In this document: one piece after another, positions 1-7,558 of the stretch
Layout of the letters: the number at the start of each line of letters is the position of its first letter
Position numbering within the stretch: the stretch's first letter is position 1
DNA from: UBA3210 sp963623095
GTDB lineage: Bacteria > Bacillota_I > Bacilli_A > RFN20 > CAG-449
Direction: 5' to 3'
Length of the DNA: 12,368 bases
NCBI GenBank assembly: GCA_963623095.1
Contig: CAVFKD010000034.1
Location: 1-12,368, forward strand
The notes under the pieces: generated by a model
Database searches by the model: none
Seen by the model: the letters and a program-made list of their open reading frames with translations, nothing else
What the model was told of the DNA's origin: nothing
Position numbers and translations under genes: made by a program

Positions 1-3000
1 GATTAGATGTTCTTTCTTCATTAGATATTGATGTAAATTCATTAAATATCAAGATTAATGATTTATTTAATGATATTTCTTTAATTGATAAGAATATTAT
101 TATTGATTTAAATTTATCAACACTAGTTAATGATATTACTTCATTAAAAGTTATTATTTCTGAAGATAGTTCCTTAAAACAAATATCTTTAAATGATATT
201 TCTTTAAATGATGTAAGCTTTAAAAATATTTATTTAAATAATATATCAACATCTAAAGATATAATTCTTTCTGAAAGTACATATTTAGATTTATCATCTT
301 TAGTTAACTTTAATTCATTAAATGAAATTAAAAATGTTATTACTAATAAAGTATATTCATTAAATATTGAAGAAATTAATATTGATGGAATTACCTTAAA
401 AGGTAATATATCTTATTTAGATTTAACTAAATTAGATTTAAATATCTTAAAAGGTGATGTTATTAAACTTGAAGATATTATTGATATGATTACTTTAAGT
501 GGTGAATTTACTCTTAAGGTTAATGGTATTGATGATATTAATTTAAAAATCAATGTTAATAATGGAATTATCCAAGTAAGATTACTCGATAATGAAAATT
601 CTTTAGTTATTGGGGGAACTTACTTAGAATTAGTTGATATTTTAGAAACCGTTAAAACATCTTTAGGAACTTCTTTAAGTAAATTTATTAAAGATTTAGA
701 TTTATCTAATATCGTTTTACCTTTAGAAATTAATTCTTCTTTAAATGAATTAAATATTAATTCTATCTTCGATTTAATTAAGAAGTATTCAATCAATGAT
801 ATTGTTAAATCATTTACATGTGATGACACAAGTAAATTAAATATCATCTTAGATTTATCTTCATTTGATATTGCTTCTATAAGTGAAATTAATTTAAGTT
901 ACTATAATTCTTCATTAGATATTAATATATCTACATTAGGATCAATAACTTTAAATTCTATTTCTAAAATTGATGATTTTGATTCATTATATAAAGAAGT
1001 AACTACATGTTCATTTAATGATATTAATGCTTTAATTCAACATTTAAGTTCTTTAATCGATTCAAGAAAATTTGAAGGTAATATATCTTTAGAAAATCTA
1101 GTATTAAATATCAAGATTGAAGATATATGTTCAATTCTAGGCATTAAATTAAAAGATAATAATTCTGATTCTATTAGATTAATTTCTAATATATCAATTG
1201 ATTATCAAATTGATTTAGAAGATAAATTTGATTTCTATTTAGATGTTGCATTTGATATTAAAAATAGTGTTGAAGATCCTTCTAAAGGTGGCAATATTTC
1301 TTTAAGCAGTGAACATTTAATTATTACAAAAGTAGACAAAAACATCTATTTTAAATTATCTAATATTGTTAGTTTCTTAACATATGAAGATTGGTTAGAT
1401 GTTATTTCTTATTTATCTACTTCATTAGGATTAGATTTAAATATTGATTATACCAAAGCTAAAGAAGTTATTGATGAATTATCAAAAGGACTTGATTCAT
1501 TTATATCTTATTTAAATACTTCAAAAGAAAGTAAATCATCTTCTAATGATATTCTTTCTTTAATCAATGTTAATGAAATTATTAATTCTTTAAATTATAC
1601 ATCTATTAGTGATACTGAAGGAGAATTATATTTCAATATTCCTTTAAGTGGCATAAGTGAAAAATATAATATTAATATTATTAATTTATCTAATGTAGGT
1701 GTTAGTTATAATACCTTCGAAGGTAAAATTAGTTTATCTAATGATATTGAAGGTTATTTAAATTATTTGAATGTTACTACTTCATCAATTGATAAAATTG
1801 AAGCAAGTAACTATGTTACTAAAAATTCATTAAAATCAGTTATTGATCAAATAGTTTCATTAAAATCAACTTTAAAACAAAAAGAATTTGTTATTTCTAC
1901 TTCTTCAGATTCAACTTCAAATTATGTTTCAAAAGATAATAAGAAGTTATTTGATTATTCTGGAAAGATTATTCTCGATTTAAAAGATAAACTTAAATTC
2001 TCAATTAATAATGTTTCATTAAATGCGTATAATTATGATGAACAAGGCAAAGTAACTACAAGCAATCATAACTTTAGTTTAACTTACTTACCAAGTTATA
2101 TATTAAATAATGAAACTATTAATAAAGATTCTTTATTTATTAATTATGGACCTAATTTAAAAGGATATTTATCTAGAAGTGAATTTGCTTCTTTAGCTCA
2201 ATATGGTTGTGATTTAATGGGTATTAATTCTTCTTTAATTAAATCTTTATTATCCAACTTAGGAAGCGCAGATTCACTAGATACAAGCGTCTTAAGTGGC
2301 ATTACTTCTGGAAGTAAGATTCCTGACTTTAGTATCAATTTAGATAATTTATTTGATTCATATACTATTTCAAATGATACAAATGGTTCATCTTTTGAAA
2401 TTACATTAAACGCAAAAGATATTTATACATCTTTATATGGAGAAGACTTTAATAAAGATTCTTTAGATCCTAATAAGAATAAGATTAGCTTAAAAGTTAA
2501 TTCTAATGCAGATAAATCTTCTATTAGTAAAATTAAATTATCTAATATGTATTCTTCTTCACAAGAAGTATTTAATATTGATTTAGATATATCTACATCT
2601 ATTAGTGAAGAAACTTCACATGTATTTGATGAAATTGATGTAACAAACTCTAATAATGAACTTGGTAAATATTATTATTTAGGTAATATTCCAACTTTAT
2701 TAAAAGCATTTGTTAATACTGCAAATTTGGAAAAGTATCATGTAAGTGGTAACGTCTCCATGACTTTAGTTGGAATTGATCTTCAAAATATTGGATATGA
2801 TATCAAAATTGTCTTAGATGAAGATAAACATCCTTATATTGAAGTAACATTTAATGTAAATAAACTAATCCTTGTTATGAATGGAGGACAATCCAAATTA
2901 TTATATTCACCTATGGATAATAAAGTTTATTTAAGAAACAACAAGAGTAAGACAAATAAAGTATATACAACTAATGATTCTTCATTAGATACATATATTG

Positions 3001-3440
3001 GTAAATCATCAAATATCGCAGAAATTATTAATACAATTTTAGGTTCAACTTCTTTAATAAGTGGAACAATTGAATCTAGCGTTTCAAATACAAAAGCTAA
3101 TATTGATATAAATACCTTTATTAAAAATTATTCATATGAGTATGATGAATCATCATTAAAAGGTACTTCTAATATTACTTTAGATGGTTCTCAATTAATG
3201 TCTTCATTAAGTAATTTAAATTTACATTTAACAAATCAAGAAATTGATATGAAGATGGATGAAGATACAATTAAACATGGAGATTATATAACTTCATTTA
3301 CATTTGATACTAAATTAAGTGTTATATCGATTACTGGCAATGGTAACTTTGACAATGTTAATGAAATAACTAATCAAATATCTGTCGATATGGATTTAAT
3401 TAATAAAGCAATTAGTAATCCTACTTCATGGAGTTTCTAA
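1..3440 (+). CDS. Giant modular repeat protein, probably surface or secreted (5' end outside window)
   Basis: I do not recognise a named family. The frame is open from position 3, so this is at least 1145 codons; the Met codon at 486 is internal (fragment residue 162), not the start. The product is dominated by Asn, Ser, Ile, Leu, Asp and Lys, with only about four Cys, two Trp and few Pro or Arg. Alternating hydrophobic/polar stretches suggest much beta structure broken by helical segments. By eye it consists of diverged modules of roughly 225-295 residues. Each begins near a G-N-[IV]-S-like strand and later carries a Y-x(4)-D-x-x-G-like element followed by an I-x-L strand. No LPXTG motif, C-terminal membrane segment or charged tail is visible; it stops right after the last module. 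Any signal peptide or lipobox would lie upstream of the window. The surface or secreted role is inferred from composition and modularity only. A terminator follows at once, so it does not share a transcript with valS. Confidence 0.8.
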   Translation, partial: LDVLSSLDIDVNSLNIKINDLFNDISLIDKNIIIDLNLSTLVNDITSLKVIISEDSSLKQISLNDISLNDVSFKNIYLNNISTSKDIILSESTYLDLSSLVNFNSLNEIKNVITNKVYSLNIEEINIDGITLKGNISYLDLTKLDLNILKGDVIKLEDIIDMITLSGEFTLKVNGIDDINLKINVNNGIIQVRLLDNENSLVIGGTYLELVDILETVKTSLGTSLSKFIKDLDLSNIVLPLEINSSLNELNINSIFDLIKKYSINDIVKSFTCDDTSKLNIILDLSSFDIASISEINLSYYNSSLDINISTLGSITLNSISKIDDFDSLYKEVTTCSFNDINALIQHLSSLIDSRKFEGNISLENLVLNIKIEDICSILGIKLKDNNSDSIRLISNISIDYQIDLEDKFDFYLDVAFDIKNSVEDPSKGGNISLSSEHLIITKVDKNIYFKLSNIVSFLTYEDWLDVISYLSTSLGLDLNIDYTKAKEVIDELSKGLDSFISYLNTSKESKSSSNDILSLINVNEIINSLNYTSISDTEGELYFNIPLSGISEKYNINIINLSNVGVSYNTFEGKISLSNDIEGYLNYLNVTTSSIDKIEASNYVTKNSLKSVIDQIVSLKSTLKQKEFVISTSSDSTSNYVSKDNKKLFDYSGKIILDLKDKLKFSINNVSLNAYNYDEQGKVTTSNHNFSLTYLPSYILNNETINKDSLFINYGPNLKGYLSRSEFASLAQYGCDLMGINSSLIKSLLSNLGSADSLDTSVLSGITSGSKIPDFSINLDNLFDSYTISNDTNGSSFEITLNAKDIYTSLYGEDFNKDSLDPNKNKISLKVNSNADKSSISKIKLSNMYSSSQEVFNIDLDISTSISEETSHVFDEIDVTNSNNELGKYYYLGNIPTLLKAFVNTANLEKYHVSGNVSMTLVGIDLQNIGYDIKIVLDEDKHPYIEVTFNVNKLILVMNGGQSKLLYSPMDNKVYLRNNKSKTNKVYTTNDSSLDTYIGKSSNIAEIINTILGSTSLISGTIESSVSNTKANIDINTFIKNYSYEYDESSLKGTSNITLDGSQLMSSLSNLNLHLTNQEIDMKMDEDTIKHGDYITSFTFDTKLSVISITGNGNFDNVNEITNQISVDMDLINKAISNPTSWSF
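183..242 (+). repeat. Four tandem pentapeptide-like units in the giant protein
   Basis: Fragment residues 61-80 read as four consecutive units: ISLND, ISLND, VSFKN, IYLNN. The pattern is [IV]-[SY]-[LF]-[NK]-[DN]. At DNA level the first two units are a near-perfect 15-nt tandem (the 12-mer TCTTTAAATGAT at 186 and again at 201). The central L/F resembles pentapeptide-repeat proteins, but the bulky I/V two residues earlier is not the usual small residue, so I do not assign it to that family. It may be a short beta-solenoid patch or chance low complexity. Confidence 0.45.
402..3437 (+). repeat. About four diverged ~255-residue protein modules
   Basis: Fragment numbering counts from the codon at position 3. 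The G-[NK]-[IV]-[SI] strand recurs at about residues 134, 359, 653 and 914 (nt 402, 1077, 1959, 2742). A second landmark, an aromatic-x(n)-D element leading into a strand such as NIILDL, FNIPL, FEITL or SNITL, recurs near residues 271, 532, 787 and 1043. Those spacings are about 261, 255 and 256. A partial earlier copy (NIIIDL at residue 31) precedes them. The copies are too diverged to show as DNA repeats, so duplication would be old. Boundaries were set by eye. Confidence 0.5.
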
Positions 3441-3444
3441 TTAT

Positions 3445-3475
3445 AAGCCTTTAAAGTTCTACTTTAAGGGCTTTT
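3445..3475 (+). terminator. Rho-independent terminator of the giant protein gene
   Basis: The 12-nt arms AAGCCTTTAAAG (3445-3456) and CTTTAAGGGCTT (3462-3473) pair fully, with one G-U wobble, around a TTCTA loop. A short T run follows. It starts 5 nt after the stop codon. Confidence 0.85.
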
Positions 3476-3499
3476 AATATGCAATAAAATATATTTTTG

Positions 3500-3528
3500 T
3501 TGAAAATAAGATTTTTATAATTTATACT
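3500..3528 (+). promoter_or_regulatory. Sigma-A-type promoter of the valS T-box transcript
   Basis: TTGAAA (3500-3505) and TATACT (3523-3528) are separated by exactly 17 bp, each one base from consensus. Transcription would start near 3535, just before the first T-box stem. The flanks are AT-rich, so some similarity is expected by chance, but the spacing and position fit well. Confidence 0.75.
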
Positions 3529-3530
3529 TT

Positions 3531-3738
3531 AAACGTACGTTGATTAAGAGGTTAATTATTGATGTAACTAAGAGAGTTCTAGATGGTGAAAATGAACTTA
3601 CTAGATAATTAATGTCGCTTATGAGTCAAAGGCTAATACCTTCGTTTATCGCGTTAAGATTATTCAAGTGATATATTATAATATATCTAAATTAAGGTGG
3701 TACCACGGTTATTACGTCCTTTGTAGGGGCGTTTTTTT
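3531..3738 (+). promoter_or_regulatory. T-box leader (tRNA-Val sensing) controlling valS
   Basis: Stem I: TTAATTAT (3552-3559) pairs with ATAATTAA (3605-3612), and TAAG (3545-3548) pairs with CTTA (3618-3621). Between them, on the 3' side, lies a five-base specifier loop TGTCG (3613-3617) containing GTC, a valine codon, at 3614-3616. The distal arm has the conserved AGAGAG (3571-3576) and a GGTGAAAA-type loop, closed by GTTC/GAAC. GATATAT/ATATATC (3670-3687) with a TATA loop is a likely stem III. The antiterminator has AAGG (3694-3697) paired with CCTT (3718-3721), the bulge TGGTACC (3698-3704), and ACG/CGT. The UGGU at 3698-3701 would pair with an ACCA 3' end, matching the A73 discriminator of tRNA-Val. 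In T-boxes uncharged tRNA stabilises the antiterminator and lets transcription proceed; that mechanism is family knowledge. Confidence 0.93.
3714..3738 (+). terminator. Regulated terminator of the valS T-box
   Basis: ACGTCCTT (3714-3721) pairs with AGGGGCGT (3725-3732), including G-U pairs, around a three-base loop, and merges into seven T residues (3732-3738). Its 5' arm is the same segment that forms the 3' side of the antiterminator, so the two folds exclude each other. Confidence 0.88.
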
Positions 3739-3752
3739 ATGGAAGGAGATTT

Positions 3753-6344
3753 ATGTTAGACAAAAGATATAATCCAAATGAAATTGAAAAAGGTAAGTAC
3801 AAAAAATGGAAAGATTCTGGCTATTTTGAAGCAGGAGATTTAACAAAAACTAAATTCTCAATGGTTATTCCTCCTCCAAATGTAACAGGTAAGTTACATT
3901 TAGGACATGCTTGGAATACAACTGTTCAAGATATTATCGCTCGTTATAAGAAAGCTAAAGGCTTTGATGTAATGTGGCTTCCTGGTATGGACCATGCTGG
4001 AATTGCAACTCAAGCTAAAGTAGAAGAAAGATTAAGAAAACAAGGTATTTCTAGATATGATTTAGGAAGAGAAAAATTCTTAGAACAAGCTTGGGCATGG
4101 AAAAATGAATATGCAGAAACTATTCATTCCCAATGGGAAAAAATGGGTCTTTCATTATGCTATTCAAAAGAAAGATTTACTCTTGATGCAGGTTTAAATA
4201 AAGCAGTTAGAAAAGTATTCGTTGATTTATATAACAAAGGTTATATTTATAGAGGCGAAAGAATTATTAACTGGGATCCTGTATTTAAGACCGCTTTAAG
4301 TAATATTGAAGTTATCTATCAAGAAGATCCAGGTAAAATGTATTATTTCAAATATCATATTGTTGGAGAAGATAGATATTTAACAGTCGCGACAACTAGA
4401 CCTGAAACAATGTTTGGTGATGTTTGCGTTGTTGTTAACCCAAAAGATGAAAGATATAAAGATGTTGTCGGTAAGAAAGTTATTAACCCTGCAAATGGTG
4501 ATGAACTTCCAATTATCGCGGATAGTTATGTCGATTTAGAATTTGGTACAGGGGCTATGAAGTGTACTCCTGCACACGATCCTAACGACTTTATCATCGG
4601 TCAAAAATATGGCTTTGAACATCCAATTGTTATGGATGAAACTGCACATATGAATGAATTATGTGGCAAATACAATGGCTTAGACAGATATGAATGTAGA
4701 GATCAATTAGTCGAAGATATTAAAAATAATGGTGATTTAATCAAGATTGAAGATATAGTTCACCAAGTTGGTCACTCTGAAAGATCACACGCAGTTGTTG
4801 AACCTTACTTATCAAAACAATGGTTTGTTAAAATGGATGGATTAAGTTCTAATTCATTGAAGTTACAAGATTCTATCAACAAAGTAGAATTTATCCCTGA
4901 AAGATTTAATAAGATCTTTATTAACTGGATGACAGGTACAGATGATTGGTGTATCTCTCGTCAATTATGGTGGGGACATAGAATTCCTGCATATTATAAC
5001 AAAGTAACTAACGAAGTATTAGTTTCTGAAGAAGCTCCAAAAGATATGGAAAATTATTATCAAGATGAAGATGTTCTTGATACTTGGTTCTCTAGTGCAT
5101 TATGGACATTCTCAACTTTAGGTTGGCCAGAACAAACTGAAGATTTAAAAAGATATTTCCCATTAGATATCATGGTTACCGCTTATGATATTATCTTCTT
5201 CTGGGTAAGTAGAATGATTTTCCAAGGATTAGAATTTATGGGTGAAAAACCATTTGATAAATGCTTAATCCATGGTTTAATTAGAGACTCACAAGGTCGT
5301 AAGATGTCTAAATCATTAGGTAATGGTATTGATCCAATGGATGTCATTGATAAATATGGTGTTGATGCATTAAGATACTTCTTAACTACATCTACTTCAC
5401 CAGGACTTGATACAAGATATTCAGAAGAAAAAATCATTGCTTCAAGTAATTATTTAAATAAGATTTGGAATGCTTCTAGATTCATTTTATTAAATTTAAA
5501 TGAAAATGATAATGAAGATACTTTAAAACTTGATGTCACTAAGTTAGATAATATTGATAAATACATTCTTACAAAGTTAGAAGAAACAATTAAGAATGTT
5601 ACATTCAATATGGAAAAATATGACTTTGCAAATGCTTCAACTCACTTATATAACTTCGTTTATGATGATTTCACATCATGGTATGTTGAATTATGTAAGG
5701 TTAAATTAAATTCTGAAGATAAGAGTATCGCTCAAAATACTAAAGCAGTATTAATTAAAGTATTAAAAGATATTATCTTAATGATTTATCCTTATACTCC
5801 ATTTATCGCAGAAGAAATTTATTTAAATCTTCCTTCACATAAAGAATCAATCATGCTTGATTCATATCCAGAATATGATGAATCATTAGTCTTTAATAAA
5901 GAAACATTAATCATTGAAGATTTAATCCATATGATTAAAGATATTAGAGCTTATAAAGTAGAAAACCAACTCGCTCCTAATAAAGAAGTTGAATTATCTT
6001 TCTTAAATACAAATGCTGATTTTGATTTAGATTTCTTCAGTGTTTATTTAAAGAGATTTGGATTTGTATCTAATATTTATTTAGATAAAAAAGAAGGTAA
6101 TGTTTATGTTTACAAAGTAGGTCAAATGACTATTGTTGATAACATTGATAAAAAAGCATTACTTGAAAAGATTGAAAAAGAAATTGAAAGATTAACTTCT
6201 GAAGTAAATCGTTCTAAAAAGATGCTTGATAATCCATCATTCGTTTCTAAGGCTCCAAAAGAAAAAGTCGAAGCGGAAACAAAGAAATTAAAAGCATACG
6301 AAGAAGAATTACAAGTCTATTTAGACAAAAAAGCACATATGTAG
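3753..6344 (+). CDS. valS: Valyl-tRNA synthetase
   Basis: Class Ia synthetase that activates valine and charges tRNA-Val in the cytoplasm. Its 863 residues are close to the usual ~880. Visible landmarks: the ATP-binding HIGH-type motif HLGH at 49-52, preceded by PPPNVTGKL; the CP1 editing domain with TTRPET at 214-219 and a GAMKCTPAHDPND block at 267-279 whose Asp belongs to the hydrolytic site that clears Thr-tRNA-Val; KMSKS at 517-521; an anticodon-binding helical domain around 600-740; and the ValRS C-terminal coiled coil, roughly 800-863, with the typical NPSFVSKAP segment. The start is supported by AAGGAG (3743-3748) only 4 nt upstream, directly after the T-box terminator. Expression is predicted to be controlled by that T-box. 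The gene is monocistronic, with terminators on both sides. All key motifs look intact. Confidence 0.98.
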   Translation: MLDKRYNPNEIEKGKYKKWKDSGYFEAGDLTKTKFSMVIPPPNVTGKLHLGHAWNTTVQDIIARYKKAKGFDVMWLPGMDHAGIATQAKVEERLRKQGISRYDLGREKFLEQAWAWKNEYAETIHSQWEKMGLSLCYSKERFTLDAGLNKAVRKVFVDLYNKGYIYRGERIINWDPVFKTALSNIEVIYQEDPGKMYYFKYHIVGEDRYLTVATTRPETMFGDVCVVVNPKDERYKDVVGKKVINPANGDELPIIADSYVDLEFGTGAMKCTPAHDPNDFIIGQKYGFEHPIVMDETAHMNELCGKYNGLDRYECRDQLVEDIKNNGDLIKIEDIVHQVGHSERSHAVVEPYLSKQWFVKMDGLSSNSLKLQDSINKVEFIPERFNKIFINWMTGTDDWCISRQLWWGHRIPAYYNKVTNEVLVSEEAPKDMENYYQDEDVLDTWFSSALWTFSTLGWPEQTEDLKRYFPLDIMVTAYDIIFFWVSRMIFQGLEFMGEKPFDKCLIHGLIRDSQGRKMSKSLGNGIDPMDVIDKYGVDALRYFLTTSTSPGLDTRYSEEKIIASSNYLNKIWNASRFILLNLNENDNEDTLKLDVTKLDNIDKYILTKLEETIKNVTFNMEKYDFANASTHLYNFVYDDFTSWYVELCKVKLNSEDKSIAQNTKAVLIKVLKDIILMIYPYTPFIAEEIYLNLPSHKESIMLDSYPEYDESLVFNKETLIIEDLIHMIKDIRAYKVENQLAPNKEVELSFLNTNADFDLDFFSVYLKRFGFVSNIYLDKKEGNVYVYKVGQMTIVDNIDKKALLEKIEKEIERLTSEVNRSKKMLDNPSFVSKAPKEKVEAETKKLKAYEEELQVYLDKKAHM

Positions 6345-6349
6345 TATAA

Positions 6350-6383
6350 AAATGCGTTTAGAGTGATCTAAATGCATTTTTTT
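6350..6383 (+). terminator. Rho-independent terminator after valS
   Basis: AAATGCGTTTAGA (6350-6362) pairs with TCTAAATGCATTT (6367-6379) with one G-U wobble, around a GTGA tetraloop, and runs into a T tract. It begins 6 nt after the valS stop. Confidence 0.9.
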
Positions 6384-6424
6384 AATAATAAAATGATTTA
6401 AAAAATAATTTATTTAATAAATTA

Positions 6425-6433
6425 TGATATAAT
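6425..6433 (+). promoter_or_regulatory. Extended -10 promoter of the five-gene operon
   Basis: TGATATAAT contains a perfect TATAAT (6428-6433) preceded by TG at the extended -10 position. The region 17 bp upstream has no good -35 hexamer, which extended -10 promoters can tolerate. The site lies between the valS terminator and the Shine-Dalgarno of the next gene. Confidence 0.65.
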
Positions 6434-6460
6434 TTAAAAAGTTTAAAGGAGATTATATTT

Positions 6461-6922
6461 ATGGCAGAAGAAAATAAACAAGAAGAAAAAGAAGTAGTCG
6501 AAGCAGAAGTTGTTGACGAAAAGAAAGAAAATGGATTTAAAAAATTCTTTGGTAAAGTAAAAAAAGGTGTTAATGATTCTATGTTAGAAGCTAAAAAAGA
6601 AAATAATTATGCTTCTGAACACTCAGAATTCAAAGCATATACTAAAGATAGCTTATTCCCAAGAAAATTATCTGGTGAAATTGTCGATGGAGCATTAATT
6701 TGCTTTGGCAAAGTTGAACTTGAAAAAGGTTCAGTTATCATCGATGAAAATGATAAAGCATATTATGTAGTTTCAATTGAAGGAACAACAGTTACAAGTA
6801 AAGTTGATGATGTTACATATGATTGTGAAGGTAGCAAAATCGCTTTAGATGAAAACGTTGAAGAAGTAAACGTCATTAAAGCGGATTCAAGATACTTCAT
6901 TTTCAAAGGTGAAGATAAATAG
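6461..6922 (+). CDS. Small acidic protein of unknown function
   Basis: Not recognised. It has 153 residues and no signal peptide or membrane segment, so it is probably cytoplasmic. Residues 1-24 are almost entirely Glu, Lys, Asp, Asn and Val and look disordered. Residues 25-50 are a basic, amphipathic helix-like stretch (GFKKFFGKVKKGV, then MLEAKKEN), similar in style to short membrane- or nucleic-acid-binding helices. Residues 70-150 form a compact beta-rich domain of alternating short strands (GALICFG, SVIIDEN, AYYVVSIEG, YFIFKG), with Cys81 and Cys122. The start is set by AGGAG at 6447-6451 with 9-nt spacing. It is the first gene after the promoter, and its TAG stop directly abuts the ATG of the next gene, suggesting translational coupling. 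The high content of charged, A-rich codons fits strong expression, but that is a guess. Confidence 0.85.
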   Translation: MAEENKQEEKEVVEAEVVDEKKENGFKKFFGKVKKGVNDSMLEAKKENNYASEHSEFKAYTKDSLFPRKLSGEIVDGALICFGKVELEKGSVIIDENDKAYYVVSIEGTTVTSKVDDVTYDCEGSKIALDENVEEVNVIKADSRYFIFKGEDK

Positions 6923-7558
6923 ATGGCAATTAAAAATATTGTTTTCGATTTTAATGGAACAATCATTGATGATGTTCAATTGTGCTTAGATATTCTTAAT
7001 CAAATGTTAAAAAGACAATCTAAGCCTACTTTTGATATGGAAGGTTATAAAAAGATATTTACTTTCCCAATCATTCAATATTATTTAAATGCAGGTTTAG
7101 ATTTTTCTAAAGATTCATTTGAAGATTTATGTGCTTATTTTATTGAAATTTATCAACCTCGTTCATATAAATGTGATTTATATCCATATATGAAAGAGAC
7201 ATTAAATGAACTTAATGTTAAAGGATATAATTTAATATTATTATCCGCGAGTGAAAAAAATAATTTAATGAATCAAGTACATAATTTTGAATTAACTCCA
7301 TATTTTAGTGAAATATTAGGTATATCTAATGTTCAAGCTAAATCTAAATTAGAAATCGCAAGAAATTATTTTTCTAAAGCTAATTTAAAAATGGATGAAA
7401 CTTTATTTATTGGTGATTCATTACATGACTTTGAAGTAGCTTCAACTCTTGGAGGTAAATGTATATTAGTTACCTATGGACATCAAGATAAAGAAAGATT
7501 ATCTTCTTGCAATGTACCTTTAATTGATGATATTCGTGAAATAAAGGAATATTTATGA
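6923..7558 (+). CDS. HAD-superfamily phosphatase with Asn at the acid/base position
   Basis: Haloacid dehalogenase-like hydrolase of 211 residues, with a helical cap expected between motifs I and II as in phosphoglycolate phosphatase-type enzymes. Motif I reads FDFNGT: nucleophile Asp9 is present, but the second catalytic Asp (the usual acid/base, DxD) is Asn11. Motif II is Ser108 in ILLSAS, motif III is Lys142 (or Lys140), and motif IV is GDSLHD at 164-169. From memory, a DFNGT form occurs in a recognised group of firmicute HAD proteins, so this is probably a subfamily trait rather than damage. Such Asn variants may be slow phosphatases or act on unusual substrates. The substrate is unknown. 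The ATG follows the preceding stop with no gap, using AAAGGTGA (6904-6911) inside the upstream gene. It ends in TGA, overlapping the next ATG by 4 nt. Confidence 0.92.
   Translation: MAIKNIVFDFNGTIIDDVQLCLDILNQMLKRQSKPTFDMEGYKKIFTFPIIQYYLNAGLDFSKDSFEDLCAYFIEIYQPRSYKCDLYPYMKETLNELNVKGYNLILLSASEKNNLMNQVHNFELTPYFSEILGISNVQAKSKLEIARNYFSKANLKMDETLFIGDSLHDFEVASTLGGKCILVTYGHQDKERLSSCNVPLIDDIREIKEYL

Noticed and set aside
620..847. Minus-strand open frames here and at 5183-5437, 6763-6966, 9450-9647 and 10155-10484, plus the + strand frame at 8960-9199
   Set aside because: Each lies wholly or mostly inside a well-supported gene, has no ribosome site or family signature, and has the composition expected of an antisense or shifted shadow.
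486..3440. Start of the giant gene at the Met codon at 486
   Set aside because: The same frame is open back to position 3 with identical composition and repeat structure, and no Shine-Dalgarno, promoter or stop precedes 486.
1..3440. LPXTG-type adhesin or mobile-element gene
   Set aside because: No sortase motif, transposase, integrase, inverted repeats or target duplications were seen, and base composition matches the neighbouring housekeeping genes.
3670..3687. Perfect 18-bp palindrome as an operator site
   Set aside because: It sits between stem I and the antiterminator of the T-box, where stem III is expected, so an RNA hairpin explains it better.
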